Assembly: GCF_002920635.1 (NCBI RefSeq)
Contig: NZ_PQSR01000056.1
Span: forward strand, 1-51,510
Direction: 5' to 3'
Length of the DNA: 51,510 nucleotides
Source: Streptomyces sp. Ru72
GTDB lineage: Bacteria > Actinomycetota > Actinomycetes > Streptomycetales > Streptomycetaceae
Under the pieces are notes generated by a model. That model saw only the letters and a list, made by a program, of their open reading frames with translations. It was not told the origin of the DNA and ran no database searches. The position numbers and the translations under genes are program-made. Positions 14,603 to 22,532 of this stretch are shown in pieces. Position 1 is the first letter of the stretch. The number at the start of each line of letters is the position of its first letter.

Positions 14603-15526
14603 ATGACCAGCCTCCAGGAACGGCTCACGGACGGGCTCTACGGCCTCGGCTGGGGCACGGTGAAGACGCTGCCCGAACCCGTCGCCACCCGGCTCGGCCG
14701 CACCATCGCCGATCTCGCCTGGAAACAGCGCGGCAAGGGCGTACGACGGCTCGAGAGCAACTACGCGCGCGTGCTGCCCGACGCGACCCCGGAGCGGCTC
14801 GCCGAGCTGACGCGGGCGGGCATGCGGTCGTACCTGCGCTACTGGATGGAGTCGTTCCGGCTGCCCGTGTGGAGCCCGGAGCGCATAAGGCGCGGCTTCG
14901 ACCCCAAGGACCTGCACTTCCTCACCGACGGGCTCGCCACCGGCAAGGGCGTCGTTCTCGCGCTGCCGCACCTGGCCAACTGGGACCTGGCAGGAGCCTG
15001 GGTCACCACCGAGCTGCGCACGCCGTTCACGACGGTCGCCGAGCGGCTCAAGCCGGAGACGCTCTACGACCGGTTCGTCGCCTACCGCGAGGGCCTCGGC
15101 ATGGAGGTGCTGCCGCACAGCGGGGGCTCCGCGTTCGGCACCCTGGCCCGGCGACTGCGCGACGGGGGACTGGTCTGCCTGGTCGCCGACCGGGACCTGT
15201 CCGCCTCCGGCGTGGAGGTCACCTTCTTCGGCGAGAAGGCCCGGATGCCGGCGGGACCGGCGCTGCTCGCCCAGCAGACCGGCGCGCTGCTGCTGCCGGT
15301 GACGCTCTGGTACGACGACTCGCCCGTCATGCAGGGCCGCGTGCATCCCCCGATCGAGGTACCCCAGTCAGGTAGCCGGGCGGAGAAGACGTCTGTCATG
15401 ACACAGGCGCTGGCCGACGCCTTCGCCACGGGGATCGCCGAGCATCCGGAGGACTGGCACATGCTGCAGCGGTTGTGGCTCGCCGACCTGGACCCGACCA
15501 GGGACCCCGGGAAGGGCACGCCGTGA
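14603..15526 (+). CDS. patA: Phosphatidylinositol mannoside acyltransferase (LpxL/HtrB-like)
   Basis: A 307-aa acyltransferase carrying the HxxxxD catalytic motif in LPHLANWDLAG (about residues 111-121), characteristic of the lysophospholipid/lipid A acyltransferase superfamily. In mycobacteria the gene at this position (Rv2611c) adds a fatty acid to the mannose of PIM. Start ATG 14603 follows GGAAGAGGAA by 12 nt. Its TGA overlaps the GTG of pimA, so the two are translationally coupled. The function assignment rests on family plus operon position. Confidence 0.88.
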   Translation: MTSLQERLTDGLYGLGWGTVKTLPEPVATRLGRTIADLAWKQRGKGVRRLESNYARVLPDATPERLAELTRAGMRSYLRYWMESFRLPVWSPERIRRGFDPKDLHFLTDGLATGKGVVLALPHLANWDLAGAWVTTELRTPFTTVAERLKPETLYDRFVAYREGLGMEVLPHSGGSAFGTLARRLRDGGLVCLVADRDLSASGVEVTFFGEKARMPAGPALLAQQTGALLLPVTLWYDDSPVMQGRVHPPIEVPQSGSRAEKTSVMTQALADAFATGIAEHPEDWHMLQRLWLADLDPTRDPGKGTP

Positions 15527-16683
15527 GGATCGGCATCGTCTGCCCGTACTCCTGGGACGTGCCGGGCGGCGTCCAGTTCCACATCCGTGATCTGGCCGAG
15601 TACTTCATCCGACTCGGACACGAGGTGTCCGTCCTCGCCCCCGCGGACGACGACACGCCGCTGCCGCCGTACGTCGTCTCGGCCGGGCGTGCCGTCCCCG
15701 TGCCGTACAACGGCTCGGTGGCGCGTCTGAACTTCGGCTTCCTGAGCGCCGCGCGGGTGCGGCGCTGGCTGCACGACGGCGCGTTCGACGTGATCCACAT
15801 CCACGAGCCCGCCTCGCCGTCCCTGGGCCTGCTGGCCTGCTGGGCGGCACAGGGCCCGATCGTGGCGACCTTCCACACGTCGAACCCGCGCTCCCGGGCC
15901 ATGATCGCCGCCTACGCGATCCTCCAGGCGGCCCTGGAGAAGATCAGCGCCCGGATCGCGGTGAGCGAGTACGCGCGGCGCACGCTCGTCGAACATCTGG
16001 GCGGCGACGCGGTGGTGATCCCGAACGGTGTGGACGTCGACTTCTTCGCGAAGGCCGAACCCAGGCCCGAGTGGCAGGGGGACACGATCGGCTTCATCGG
16101 GCGCATCGACGAACCGCGCAAAGGCCTGCCGGTGCTCATGAAGGCCATGCCGAAGATCCTCGCCGCCCGGCCGCGGACGCGGCTGCTGGTCGCGGGCCGG
16201 GGTGACGAGGAGGAGGCGGTCGAGACGCTCCCCGCGAAGCTGCGCTCGCGCGTGCAGTTCCTCGGCATGATCAGCGACGAGGACAAGGCGCGCCTGCTGC
16301 GCAGCGTCGACCTGTATGTGGCGCCCAACACCGGCGGCGAGAGCTTCGGCATCATCCTCGTCGAGGCCATGTCGGCGGGAGCCCCGGTCCTCGCCTCCGA
16401 CCTGGACGCCTTCGCGCAGGTCCTGGACCAGGGAGCGGCCGGCGAGCTGTTCGCGAACGAGGACGCGGACGCCCTGGCCGACGCCGCGGTACGCCTGCTG
16501 AACGACGCGGACCGCCGCGCCGAACTCCGGGCCCGGGGAAGCGCCCACGTACGGCGCTTCGACTGGTCGACGGTCGGCGCGGACATCCTGTCGGTCTACG
16601 AGACGGTGACGGCGGGCGCGGCGGCGGTGGCGGCGGACGAGCGCACGGGGCTGCGGGCGCGGTTGGGTCTGGTGCGGGACTGA
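15523..16683 (+). CDS. pimA: Phosphatidylinositol alpha-mannosyltransferase (GT4)
   Basis: A 386-aa GT-B glycosyltransferase. The N-terminal RIGIVCPYSWDVPGGVQFH and VPVPYNGSVARLNFGF closely resemble mycobacterial PimA, and the C-terminal donor-binding domain has GRIDEPRKGLPVL and the E-x7-E-type stretch ESFGIILVEAMSAG. PimA transfers mannose from GDP-mannose to the 2-position of inositol in PI at the inner membrane face. GTG 15523 is decided by overlap with the upstream stop and GGGAAGGG about 8 nt before it. It ends the PI/PIM operon. Confidence 0.93.
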   Translation: MRIGIVCPYSWDVPGGVQFHIRDLAEYFIRLGHEVSVLAPADDDTPLPPYVVSAGRAVPVPYNGSVARLNFGFLSAARVRRWLHDGAFDVIHIHEPASPSLGLLACWAAQGPIVATFHTSNPRSRAMIAAYAILQAALEKISARIAVSEYARRTLVEHLGGDAVVIPNGVDVDFFAKAEPRPEWQGDTIGFIGRIDEPRKGLPVLMKAMPKILAARPRTRLLVAGRGDEEEAVETLPAKLRSRVQFLGMISDEDKARLLRSVDLYVAPNTGGESFGIILVEAMSAGAPVLASDLDAFAQVLDQGAAGELFANEDADALADAAVRLLNDADRRAELRARGSAHVRRFDWSTVGADILSVYETVTAGAAAVAADERTGLRARLGLVRD

Positions 16684-16751
16684 GCTCCGTCCGCCGGGTC
16701 CGGCGTTTCGGTGGGCCTGAGGCAGCCGAGGGAGCGCTGAGCGCGGGCCGA

Positions 16752-16757
16752 TAACCT
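16752..16757 (+). promoter_or_regulatory. -10 element placing the LemA-like gene on a leaderless transcript
   Basis: TAACCT (TAnnnT) ends 7 nt before GTG 16764 and there is no Shine-Dalgarno sequence. No clear -35 is visible, so support is limited. Confidence 0.35.
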
Positions 16758-16763
16758 TCGCCC

Positions 16764-17309
16764 GTGACCGCAACCCTCATCTGGATCCTTGTCGGCCTCG
16801 TGGCGATCGGCCTCTATCTGAGCTGGACGGCGGGGCGGCTCGACCGGCTGCACTCCCGGATCGACGCGGCGCGCGCCGCGCTCGACGCGCAGCTGCTGCG
16901 GCGGGCCTCGGTCGCCCAGGAGCTGGCCACCTCCGGTGTGCTCGACCCGGCGGCGTCGATCGTCCTGTACGAGGCCGCGCACGCGGCCCGGCAGGCCGAG
17001 GAGGAGCAGCGGGAGGTCGCCGAGAGCGAGCTGAGCCAGGCGCTCCGGGCCGTCTTCGCGGAGGCGCAGCAGGTCGAGGCGGTGCGCGAGGCGCCCGGCG
17101 GGGAGGCAGCCGCGCGGGAGCTGACCGAGGCGGTGCGCCGGGTGCCGATGGCCCGCCGTTTCCACAACGACGCCGTGCGCGCCGCGCGGGCCCTGCGCCG
17201 GCACCGCAAGGTGCGCTGGTTCCGCCTCGCCGGGCACGCCCCGTTCCCCATGGCGTTCGAAATGGACGACGAGCCCCCGGCGGCACTGACGGACCGCTCG
17301 GCGACCTGA
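16764..17309 (+). CDS. LemA-like single-pass membrane protein
   Basis: A 181-aa protein with an N-terminal membrane helix (TLIWILVGLVAIGLYLSW), then a long Ala/Glu/Arg-rich helical region consistent with a coiled-coil bundle. The pattern of a TM helix followed by RIDAARAALDAQLLRR and, near the end, FHNDAVRAARALRRHRKVRWFRLAG...FPMAFEM recalls LemA proteins (helical, with FN.AV.xYN and a final FP.xFE), though similarity is partial. Function is unknown; LemA proteins are membrane-tethered helical scaffolds. It starts 80 nt after pimA and may be transcribed separately as a leaderless message. Confidence 0.7.
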   Translation: MTATLIWILVGLVAIGLYLSWTAGRLDRLHSRIDAARAALDAQLLRRASVAQELATSGVLDPAASIVLYEAAHAARQAEEEQREVAESELSQALRAVFAEAQQVEAVREAPGGEAAARELTEAVRRVPMARRFHNDAVRAARALRRHRKVRWFRLAGHAPFPMAFEMDDEPPAALTDRSAT

Positions 17310-17542
17310 CACCACGGGACAGCGACCGGGGCGCGGGGCCACGGGGCCCGGAACCAGGGGACACCGGCCACGGGACGCGGGTACCGGGACAGGTGACACA
17401 CAGGCCGCGGGTCACGGGTGTCGTTTCGCGCCACGGCGCAAAACGATCCACCGGCTGCCCATTGGCCCTTGCAGTGGCCTGTACCCGTCCCGTTTCCTCG
17501 GTCCAGCAGAAATCCCTCTTTTTCCGAGTGAGGTCGAAACCC

Positions 17543-18454
17543 GTGTCCAGCGAGCTCTCCACCCCCCAGACCCCCGAGACCGGCACCGCCCGCGTCAAGC
17601 GCGGCATGGCCGAGCAGCTCAAGGGCGGCGTGATCATGGACGTCGTCACGCCGGAGCAGGCGAAGATCGCCGAGGACGCGGGCGCCGTCGCCGTCATGGC
17701 TCTGGAGCGGGTCCCGGCAGACATCCGCAAGGACGGCGGCGTGGCCCGCATGTCCGACCCGGACATGATCGAGGGCATCATCGACGCCGTCTCCATCCCG
17801 GTCATGGCCAAGTCCCGCATCGGCCACTTCGTCGAGGCCCAGGTCCTGCAGTCCCTCGGCGTCGACTACATCGACGAGTCGGAGGTCCTCACCCCCGCCG
17901 ACGAGGTCAACCACTCCGACAAGTGGGCCTTCACCACCCCCTTCGTCTGTGGCGCCACCAACCTCGGCGAGGCCCTGCGCCGTATCGCCGAGGGCGCCGC
18001 GATGATCCGCTCCAAGGGCGAGGCCGGCACCGGCAACGTCGTCGAGGCCGTCCGCCACCTGCGCCAGATCAAGAACGAGATCGCCCGCCTGCGCGGCTTC
18101 GACAACCACGAGCTGTACGCCGCCGCCAAGGAGCTGCGCGCCCCGTACGAGCTGGTCAAGGAGGTCGCCGAGCTGGGCAAGCTCCCGGTCGTGCTGTTCT
18201 CCGCCGGTGGCGTGGCCACCCCGGCCGACGCCGCCCTGATGCGTCAGCTCGGCGCCGAGGGCGTCTTCGTCGGCTCCGGCATCTTCAAGTCCGGCGACCC
18301 GGCCAAGCGCGCCGCCGCCATCGTGAAGGCCACCACCTTCTACGACGACCCCAAGATCATCGCGGACGCGTCCCGCAACCTCGGTGAGGCCATGGTCGGC
18401 ATCAACTGCGACACCCTCCCCGAGACCGAGCGCTACGCCAACCGCGGCTGGTAA
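17543..18454 (+). CDS. pdxS: Pyridoxal 5'-phosphate synthase, PdxS subunit
   Basis: A 303-aa synthase subunit of the DXP-independent PLP pathway, which builds PLP from ribose 5-phosphate, glyceraldehyde 3-phosphate and ammonia delivered by PdxT. Highly conserved family segments are seen throughout: VKRGMAEQLKGGVIMDVV, VMALERVPADIRKDGGVAR, VMAKSRIGHFVEAQ, DYIDESEVLTPAD and the C-terminal GIFKSGDPAKRA. GTG 17543 is chosen for GTGAGG about 9 nt upstream and because the preceding in-frame codons show no homology. pdxT follows 36 nt downstream as one operon. The upstream 17310-17400 stretch is a degenerate CACGGGAC-type repeat without an obvious promoter. Confidence 0.97.
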   Translation: MSSELSTPQTPETGTARVKRGMAEQLKGGVIMDVVTPEQAKIAEDAGAVAVMALERVPADIRKDGGVARMSDPDMIEGIIDAVSIPVMAKSRIGHFVEAQVLQSLGVDYIDESEVLTPADEVNHSDKWAFTTPFVCGATNLGEALRRIAEGAAMIRSKGEAGTGNVVEAVRHLRQIKNEIARLRGFDNHELYAAAKELRAPYELVKEVAELGKLPVVLFSAGGVATPADAALMRQLGAEGVFVGSGIFKSGDPAKRAAAIVKATTFYDDPKIIADASRNLGEAMVGINCDTLPETERYANRGW

Positions 18455-18490
18455 GTCACCGCAGGAACAGCACGAGGACTGCACGAACAC

Positions 18491-19099
18491 ATGACTGACG
18501 CACCCGTCATAGGCGTCCTGGCCCTCCAGGGCGACGTACGGGAGCATCTCATCGCCCTGGCCGCGGCCGACGCCGTGGCCAGGCCGGTGCGGCGCCCCGA
18601 AGAGCTCGCCGAGGTCGACGGCCTCGTCCTCCCCGGCGGCGAGTCCACCACCATCTCCAAGCTGGCCATCCTCTTCGGAGTGATGGAACCCCTCCGCGCG
18701 CGCGTGCGTGACGGCATGCCCGTCTACGGCACCTGCGCGGGCATGATCATGCTCGCGGACAAGATCCTCGACCCGCGCTCCGGTCAGGAGACCGTCGGCG
18801 GCATCGACATGATCGTGCGCCGCAACGCCTTCGGACGGCAGAACGAGTCCTTCGAGGCGGCCGTCGACGTCAAGGGCGTCGAGGGCGATCCTGTAGAGGG
18901 CGTCTTCATCCGCGCCCCCTGGGTCGAGTCCGTCGGAGCGGGCGCCGAGGTGCTCGCCGAGCACGGCGGCCACATCGTCGCGGTACGCCAGGGCAACGCG
19001 CTCGCCACGTCGTTCCACCCGGAGCTGACCGGCGACCACCGTGTGCACGCCCTGTTCGTCGACATGGTGCGCGCCAATCGGGTACCGGAGTCCTTGTAG
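18491..19099 (+). CDS. pdxT: Pyridoxal 5'-phosphate synthase glutaminase subunit PdxT
   Basis: A 202-aa class I glutamine amidotransferase that hydrolyses glutamine and channels ammonia to PdxS. The nucleophile Cys lies in VYGTCAGMIML (about residue 80), the oxyanion region is VLPGGESTT, and the His-Glu pair is in SFHPELTGD (about 178-180). These complete the Cys-His-Glu triad. ATG 18491 has only a weak upstream purine stretch, consistent with translation coupled to pdxS. Confidence 0.96.
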   Translation: MTDAPVIGVLALQGDVREHLIALAAADAVARPVRRPEELAEVDGLVLPGGESTTISKLAILFGVMEPLRARVRDGMPVYGTCAGMIMLADKILDPRSGQETVGGIDMIVRRNAFGRQNESFEAAVDVKGVEGDPVEGVFIRAPWVESVGAGAEVLAEHGGHIVAVRQGNALATSFHPELTGDHRVHALFVDMVRANRVPESL

Positions 19100-19103
19100 G
19101 ATC

Positions 19104-19142
19104 TCTGGGGGTCCCCCAGCCGTTAAGGTCTGGGGGAGTTCG
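19104..19142 (+). repeat. Small palindromic intergenic element between pdxT and yebC
   Basis: TCCCCCAG (19112-19119) and CTGGGGGA (19130-19137) form an 8-bp stem with a 10-nt loop; CTGGGGG/CCCCCAG at 19105-19119 is an alternative pairing. It ends TGGGGGAGTTCG, exactly like the element nested in the repeat at 9402-9435. Confidence 0.6.
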
Positions 19143-19176
19143 TTGCAGAGATGGGTTACGCGAAGGAGACAGGCAG

Positions 19177-19929
19177 ATGTCCGGCCACTCTAAATGGGCC
19201 ACGACGAAGCACAAGAAGGCCGTGATCGACGCCAAGCGCGGCAAGCTCTTCGCGAAGCTGATCAAGAACATCGAGGTGGCGGCCCGGACGGGCGGCGCGG
19301 ACCCCGACGGCAACCCGACTCTCTACGACGCCATCCAGAAGGCGAAGAAGTCGTCGGTCCCGAACAAGAACATCGACTCCGCCGTCAAGCGTGGCGCGGG
19401 GCTCGAGGCCGGCGGTGCCGACTACGAGACGATCATGTACGAGGGCTACGGTCCGAACGGTGTCGCGGTGCTCATCGAGTGCCTCACCGACAACCGCAAC
19501 CGTGCCGCCTCCGACGTGCGCGTCGCCATGACCCGCAACGGCGGCTCCATGGCCGACCCGGGCTCGGTCTCGTACCTGTTCAACCGCAAGGGCGTCGTGA
19601 TCGTCCCCAAGGGTGAGCTGACCGAGGACGACGTCCTGGGCGCCGTGCTCGACGCGGGCGCCGAGGAGGTCAACGACCTGGGCGAGTCCTTCGAGGTCAT
19701 CAGCGAGGCCACCGACCTGGTCGCGGTCCGCAAGGCCCTGCAGGACGCCGGGATCGACTACGACTCCGCCGAGGCCAACTTCGTCCCGACCATGCAGGTC
19801 CAGCTGGACGAGGAGGGCGCCAAGAAGATCTTCAAGCTGATCGACGCGCTCGAGGACAGCGACGACGTGCAGAACGTCTTCGCGAACTTCGACGTCACCG
19901 ACGAGGTCATGGAGAAGGTCGGCGCGTAA
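19177..19929 (+). CDS. YebC/PmpR family DNA-binding transcriptional regulator
   Basis: A 250-aa protein of the YebC/TACO1 family. The diagnostic N-terminus SGHSKWATTKHKKAVIDAKRG and the PNKNIDSAVKRGAG segment are present. Family members have been described as DNA-binding regulators (including of ruvC-type genes) and more recently as translation factors that relieve ribosome stalling; which applies here is unknown. ATG 19177 follows GAAGGAGA at a good distance. It precedes ruvCAB, the usual bacterial order, but a strong terminator and a separate damage-type promoter lie between them. Confidence 0.95.
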   Translation: MSGHSKWATTKHKKAVIDAKRGKLFAKLIKNIEVAARTGGADPDGNPTLYDAIQKAKKSSVPNKNIDSAVKRGAGLEAGGADYETIMYEGYGPNGVAVLIECLTDNRNRAASDVRVAMTRNGGSMADPGSVSYLFNRKGVVIVPKGELTEDDVLGAVLDAGAEEVNDLGESFEVISEATDLVAVRKALQDAGIDYDSAEANFVPTMQVQLDEEGAKKIFKLIDALEDSDDVQNVFANFDVTDEVMEKVGA

Positions 19930-19947
19930 CGCTGCCGCTGGAGGCTC

Positions 19948-19978
19948 ACGGGCCGACGGGACACTCCCGTCGGCCCGT
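19948..19978 (+). terminator. Terminator after yebC
   Basis: A perfect 13-bp stem (19948-19960 with 19966-19978) with loop ACACT starts 18 nt after the stop. It separates yebC from the ruvC promoter 15 nt further on. Confidence 0.85.
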
Positions 19979-19992
19979 CGCTTTGCGGGTCG

Positions 19993-20015
19993 TTGTCGGT
20001 GCCGCCGGATAGCCT
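19993..20015 (+). promoter_or_regulatory. PafBC/RecA-NDp-type DNA-damage promoter of ruvCAB
   Basis: TTGTCGGTG (19993-20001), exactly 8 bp, then TAGCCT (20010-20015). This matches in every defined position the mycobacterial LexA/RecA-independent damage promoter TTGTCRGTG-N8-TAnnnT. The predicted transcription start is near 20022, giving a leader of about 114 nt before the ruvC GTG. Confidence 0.75.
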
Positions 20016-20135
20016 GGCGTCGAACAGAGATCACCGTCCACGGACGGCACCCATCGATTGGGGAACCCCGACGGTGTTCAGCCAGGTCCGCGAGAGCGGC
20101 GGCGGTTCGGCCGCAAAGAAGGGGAGGGGACAGGC

Positions 20136-20678
20136 GTGCGCGTGCTGGGGGTGGACCCTGGGTTGACGCGGTGCGGTGTCGGGGTGGTCGAGGGGGTGCC
20201 CGGGCGCACGCTCACCATGCTCGGCGTCGGCGTCGTCCGGACGCCCGTGGACGCCGACCTCGGCCACCGCCTCGTCGCCGTCGAACAGGGCATCGAGCAG
20301 TGGCTGGACGAGCACCGCCCCGAGTTCGTCGCCGTCGAGCGTGTCTTCAGCCAGCACAATGTGCGGACGGTGATGGGCACAGCCCAGGCCAGCGCCGTCG
20401 CCATGCTGTGCGCGGCCCGCCGCGGCATCCCCGTCGCCCTGCACACCCCGAGCGAGGTCAAGGCGGCCGTCACCGGGACCGGACGTGCCGACAAGGCACA
20501 GGTCGGCGCGATGGTCACGCGGCTGCTCCGGCTGGACGCGCCGCCCAAGCCCGCCGACGCCGCCGACGCCCTCGCCCTCGCCATCTGCCACATCTGGCGC
20601 GCCCCCGCGCAGAACCGGCTCCAGCAGGCCGTCGCCCTGCACGCATCGAAGCACGTAACGAAAGGCCGTACCGCATGA
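20136..20678 (+). CDS. ruvC: Holliday junction endonuclease RuvC
   Basis: A 180-aa RNase H-fold resolvase that nicks Holliday junctions symmetrically. Acidic catalytic residues are visible in VLGVDPGLTRCG (Asp7), AVERVF (Glu) and PADAADALALA (two Asp near the C-terminus). GTG 20136 is chosen since GGGGAGGGG precedes it by about 7 nt and family homology begins at VRVLGVD. Its TGA overlaps the ATG of ruvA. The promoter upstream is of the PafBC-responsive type. Confidence 0.97.
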   Translation: MRVLGVDPGLTRCGVGVVEGVPGRTLTMLGVGVVRTPVDADLGHRLVAVEQGIEQWLDEHRPEFVAVERVFSQHNVRTVMGTAQASAVAMLCAARRGIPVALHTPSEVKAAVTGTGRADKAQVGAMVTRLLRLDAPPKPADAADALALAICHIWRAPAQNRLQQAVALHASKHVTKGRTA

Positions 20679-21280
20679 TCGCCTTCGTCAGCGGCCCGGT
20701 CGCCGCCCTCGCCCCGGACTCCGCGGTGGTGGAGGTGGGCGGCATCGGCATCGCCGTCCAGTGCACGCCGAACACGCTCTCCGGGCTCCGGCTCGGCCAG
20801 CAGACGAAGCTCGCGACCTCCCTGGTGGTCCGGGAGGACTCGCTGACCCTGTACGGCTTCGCGGACGACGACGAGCGCCAGATCTTCGAACTGCTGCAGA
20901 CCGCGAGCGGTGTCGGCCCGCGCCTGGCGCAGTCCATGCTGGCGGTGCACTCCCCGGACGCGCTGCGCCGCGCCGTGGCGACCGGTGACGAGAAGGCGCT
21001 CACCGCCGTCCCGGGCATCGGCAAGAAGGGCGCCCAGAAGCTGCTCCTGGAGCTGAAGGACCGCCTGGGCGAGCCGGTCGGCGCCCCCGCGGCCGCCGCA
21101 CCCGCCGCTTCCGGCTGGCGCGACCAGCTGCACGCCGCCCTGGTCGGCCTCGGGTACGCGACCCGGGAGGCCGAGGAGGCGGTCGCCGCGGTCGCCCCGC
21201 AGGCCGAGGCCGCCGGGGGCACGCCCCAAGTGGGGGCCCTCCTCAAGGCGGCCCTGCAGACCCTGAACCGAGCCCGCTGA
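20675..21280 (+). CDS. ruvA: Holliday junction branch migration protein RuvA
   Basis: A 201-aa junction-binding subunit that loads RuvB. Domain I is an OB fold (MIAFVSGPVAALAPDSAVVEVGGIGI), domain II has the helix-hairpin-helix motifs (TASGVGPRLAQ and VPGIGKKGAQKLLLELKD), and domain III (DQLHAALVGLGYATREAEEAV, ending ALLKAALQTLNRAR) contacts RuvB. The ATG is coupled to ruvC by ATGA overlap. Between the two halves of domain III the DNA encodes AAGGTPQVG from a GC-rich palindrome-like stretch at 21215-21236. Confidence 0.97.
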   Translation: MIAFVSGPVAALAPDSAVVEVGGIGIAVQCTPNTLSGLRLGQQTKLATSLVVREDSLTLYGFADDDERQIFELLQTASGVGPRLAQSMLAVHSPDALRRAVATGDEKALTAVPGIGKKGAQKLLLELKDRLGEPVGAPAAAAPAASGWRDQLHAALVGLGYATREAEEAVAAVAPQAEAAGGTPQVGALLKAALQTLNRAR

Positions 21281-21296
21281 GCCAGGGAGTACGTGA

Positions 21297-22367
21297 GTGA
21301 ACCGGGACGACACGACCGACACCCCCGCCCCCGAGCGGCTGGTGGGCTCAGTCGCCGACCGTGAGGACCAGGCCGTCGAGGCCGCCCTGCGCCCCAAGGA
21401 CCTGGAGGAGTTCATCGGCCAGGAGAAGGTCCGGGAGCAGCTCGACCTGGTGTTGCGCGCGGCACGCGCGCGCGGCGCCACCGCCGACCACGTACTCCTG
21501 TCCGGCGCCCCGGGCCTCGGCAAGACGACCCTGTCGATGATCATCGCGGCCGAGATGGGCGCCCCCATCCGCATCACCAGCGGCCCCGCCATCCAGCACG
21601 CCGGCGACCTGGCCGCGATCCTCTCCTCCCTGCAGGAGGGCGAGGTCCTCTTCCTCGACGAGATCCACCGCATGTCGAGGCCCGCGGAGGAGATGCTGTA
21701 CATGGCGATGGAGGACTTCCGCGTCGACGTGATCGTCGGCAAGGGCCCCGGCGCCACCGCCATCCCGCTGGAACTGCCACCGTTCACGCTGGTCGGCGCC
21801 ACCACGCGCGCGGGCCTGCTGCCGCCCCCGCTGCGCGACCGCTTCGGCTTCACCGCGCACATGGAGTTCTACGAGCCCGCCGAGCTGGAGCGCGTCATCC
21901 ACCGCTCGGCGGGCCTGCTCGACGTGGAGATCGACCCCCAGGGCGCCGCGGAGATCGCCGGACGCTCCCGTGGCACCCCCCGTATCGCCAACCGGCTGCT
22001 GCGCCGCGTTCGGGACTACGCCCAGGTCAAGGCCGACGGAGTGATCACCCGTGAGATCGCGGCGGCGGCCCTCGCCGTCTACGAGGTCGACGCGCGCGGC
22101 CTCGACCGCCTCGACCGGGCCGTCCTCGAGGCCCTGCTGAAGCTGTTCGGCGGCGGCCCCGTCGGCCTGTCCACGCTCGCCGTCGCCGTGGGGGAGGAGC
22201 GCGAAACCGTGGAGGAGGTCGCCGAACCGTTCCTGGTCAGGGAGGGCCTGCTCGCCCGCACCCCGCGCGGACGGGTGGCGACACCGGCCGCATGGGCGCA
22301 CCTCGGGCTGACCGCACCACGCGGAGCGACCGGGGGAAACGGACAACAGGACCTGTTCGGGGCGTGA
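21297..22367 (+). CDS. ruvB: Holliday junction branch migration ATPase RuvB
   Basis: A 356-aa AAA+ motor that drives branch migration on the RuvA-junction complex. Walker A is GAPGLGKTTL (about residues 71-80), Walker B is LFLDEIHRM, sensor 1 is LVGATTRAGLL, and the arginine-finger/sensor 2 region is GTPRIANRLLRRVRDYA. A C-terminal winged helix follows (GGGPVGLSTLAVAVGEE...TPRGRVATP). GTG 21297 has AGGGAG 7 nt upstream and lies 16 nt after ruvA, so ruvCAB is one operon. Confidence 0.97.
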   Translation: MNRDDTTDTPAPERLVGSVADREDQAVEAALRPKDLEEFIGQEKVREQLDLVLRAARARGATADHVLLSGAPGLGKTTLSMIIAAEMGAPIRITSGPAIQHAGDLAAILSSLQEGEVLFLDEIHRMSRPAEEMLYMAMEDFRVDVIVGKGPGATAIPLELPPFTLVGATTRAGLLPPPLRDRFGFTAHMEFYEPAELERVIHRSAGLLDVEIDPQGAAEIAGRSRGTPRIANRLLRRVRDYAQVKADGVITREIAAAALAVYEVDARGLDRLDRAVLEALLKLFGGGPVGLSTLAVAVGEERETVEEVAEPFLVREGLLARTPRGRVATPAAWAHLGLTAPRGATGGNGQQDLFGA

Positions 22368-22413
22368 CGGCGCGGGACTCGCACCAGCAGGAACCCGGGT
22401 GCCATGCTGAGCG

Positions 22414-22443
22414 TTGTTCCTTGCGTGCGGACTCGCTTAGACT
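22414..22443 (+). promoter_or_regulatory. Promoter of the yajC-secD-secF-apt cluster
   Basis: TTGTTC (22414-22419), an 18-bp spacer and TAGACT (22438-22443) match a vegetative promoter. The predicted start is near 22450, about 83 nt before the yajC GTG. Confidence 0.55.
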
Positions 22444-22532
22444 CCGCCGATGCCGCCCTCGCGGGCGGCGCCCATCACACCCCCATCCACCAGGCCGCCG
22501 ATCGAGCGGTCGTGCGAAGGAAATTCCGTCCC

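Noticed and set aside
22421..22443. TTGCGT-N11-TAGACT upstream of yajC as a third damage promoter
   Set aside because: The spacing resembles the PafBC motif but TTGCGTGCG does not match TTGTCRGTG; a normal -35 (TTGTTC) with 18-bp spacing explains the -10 better.
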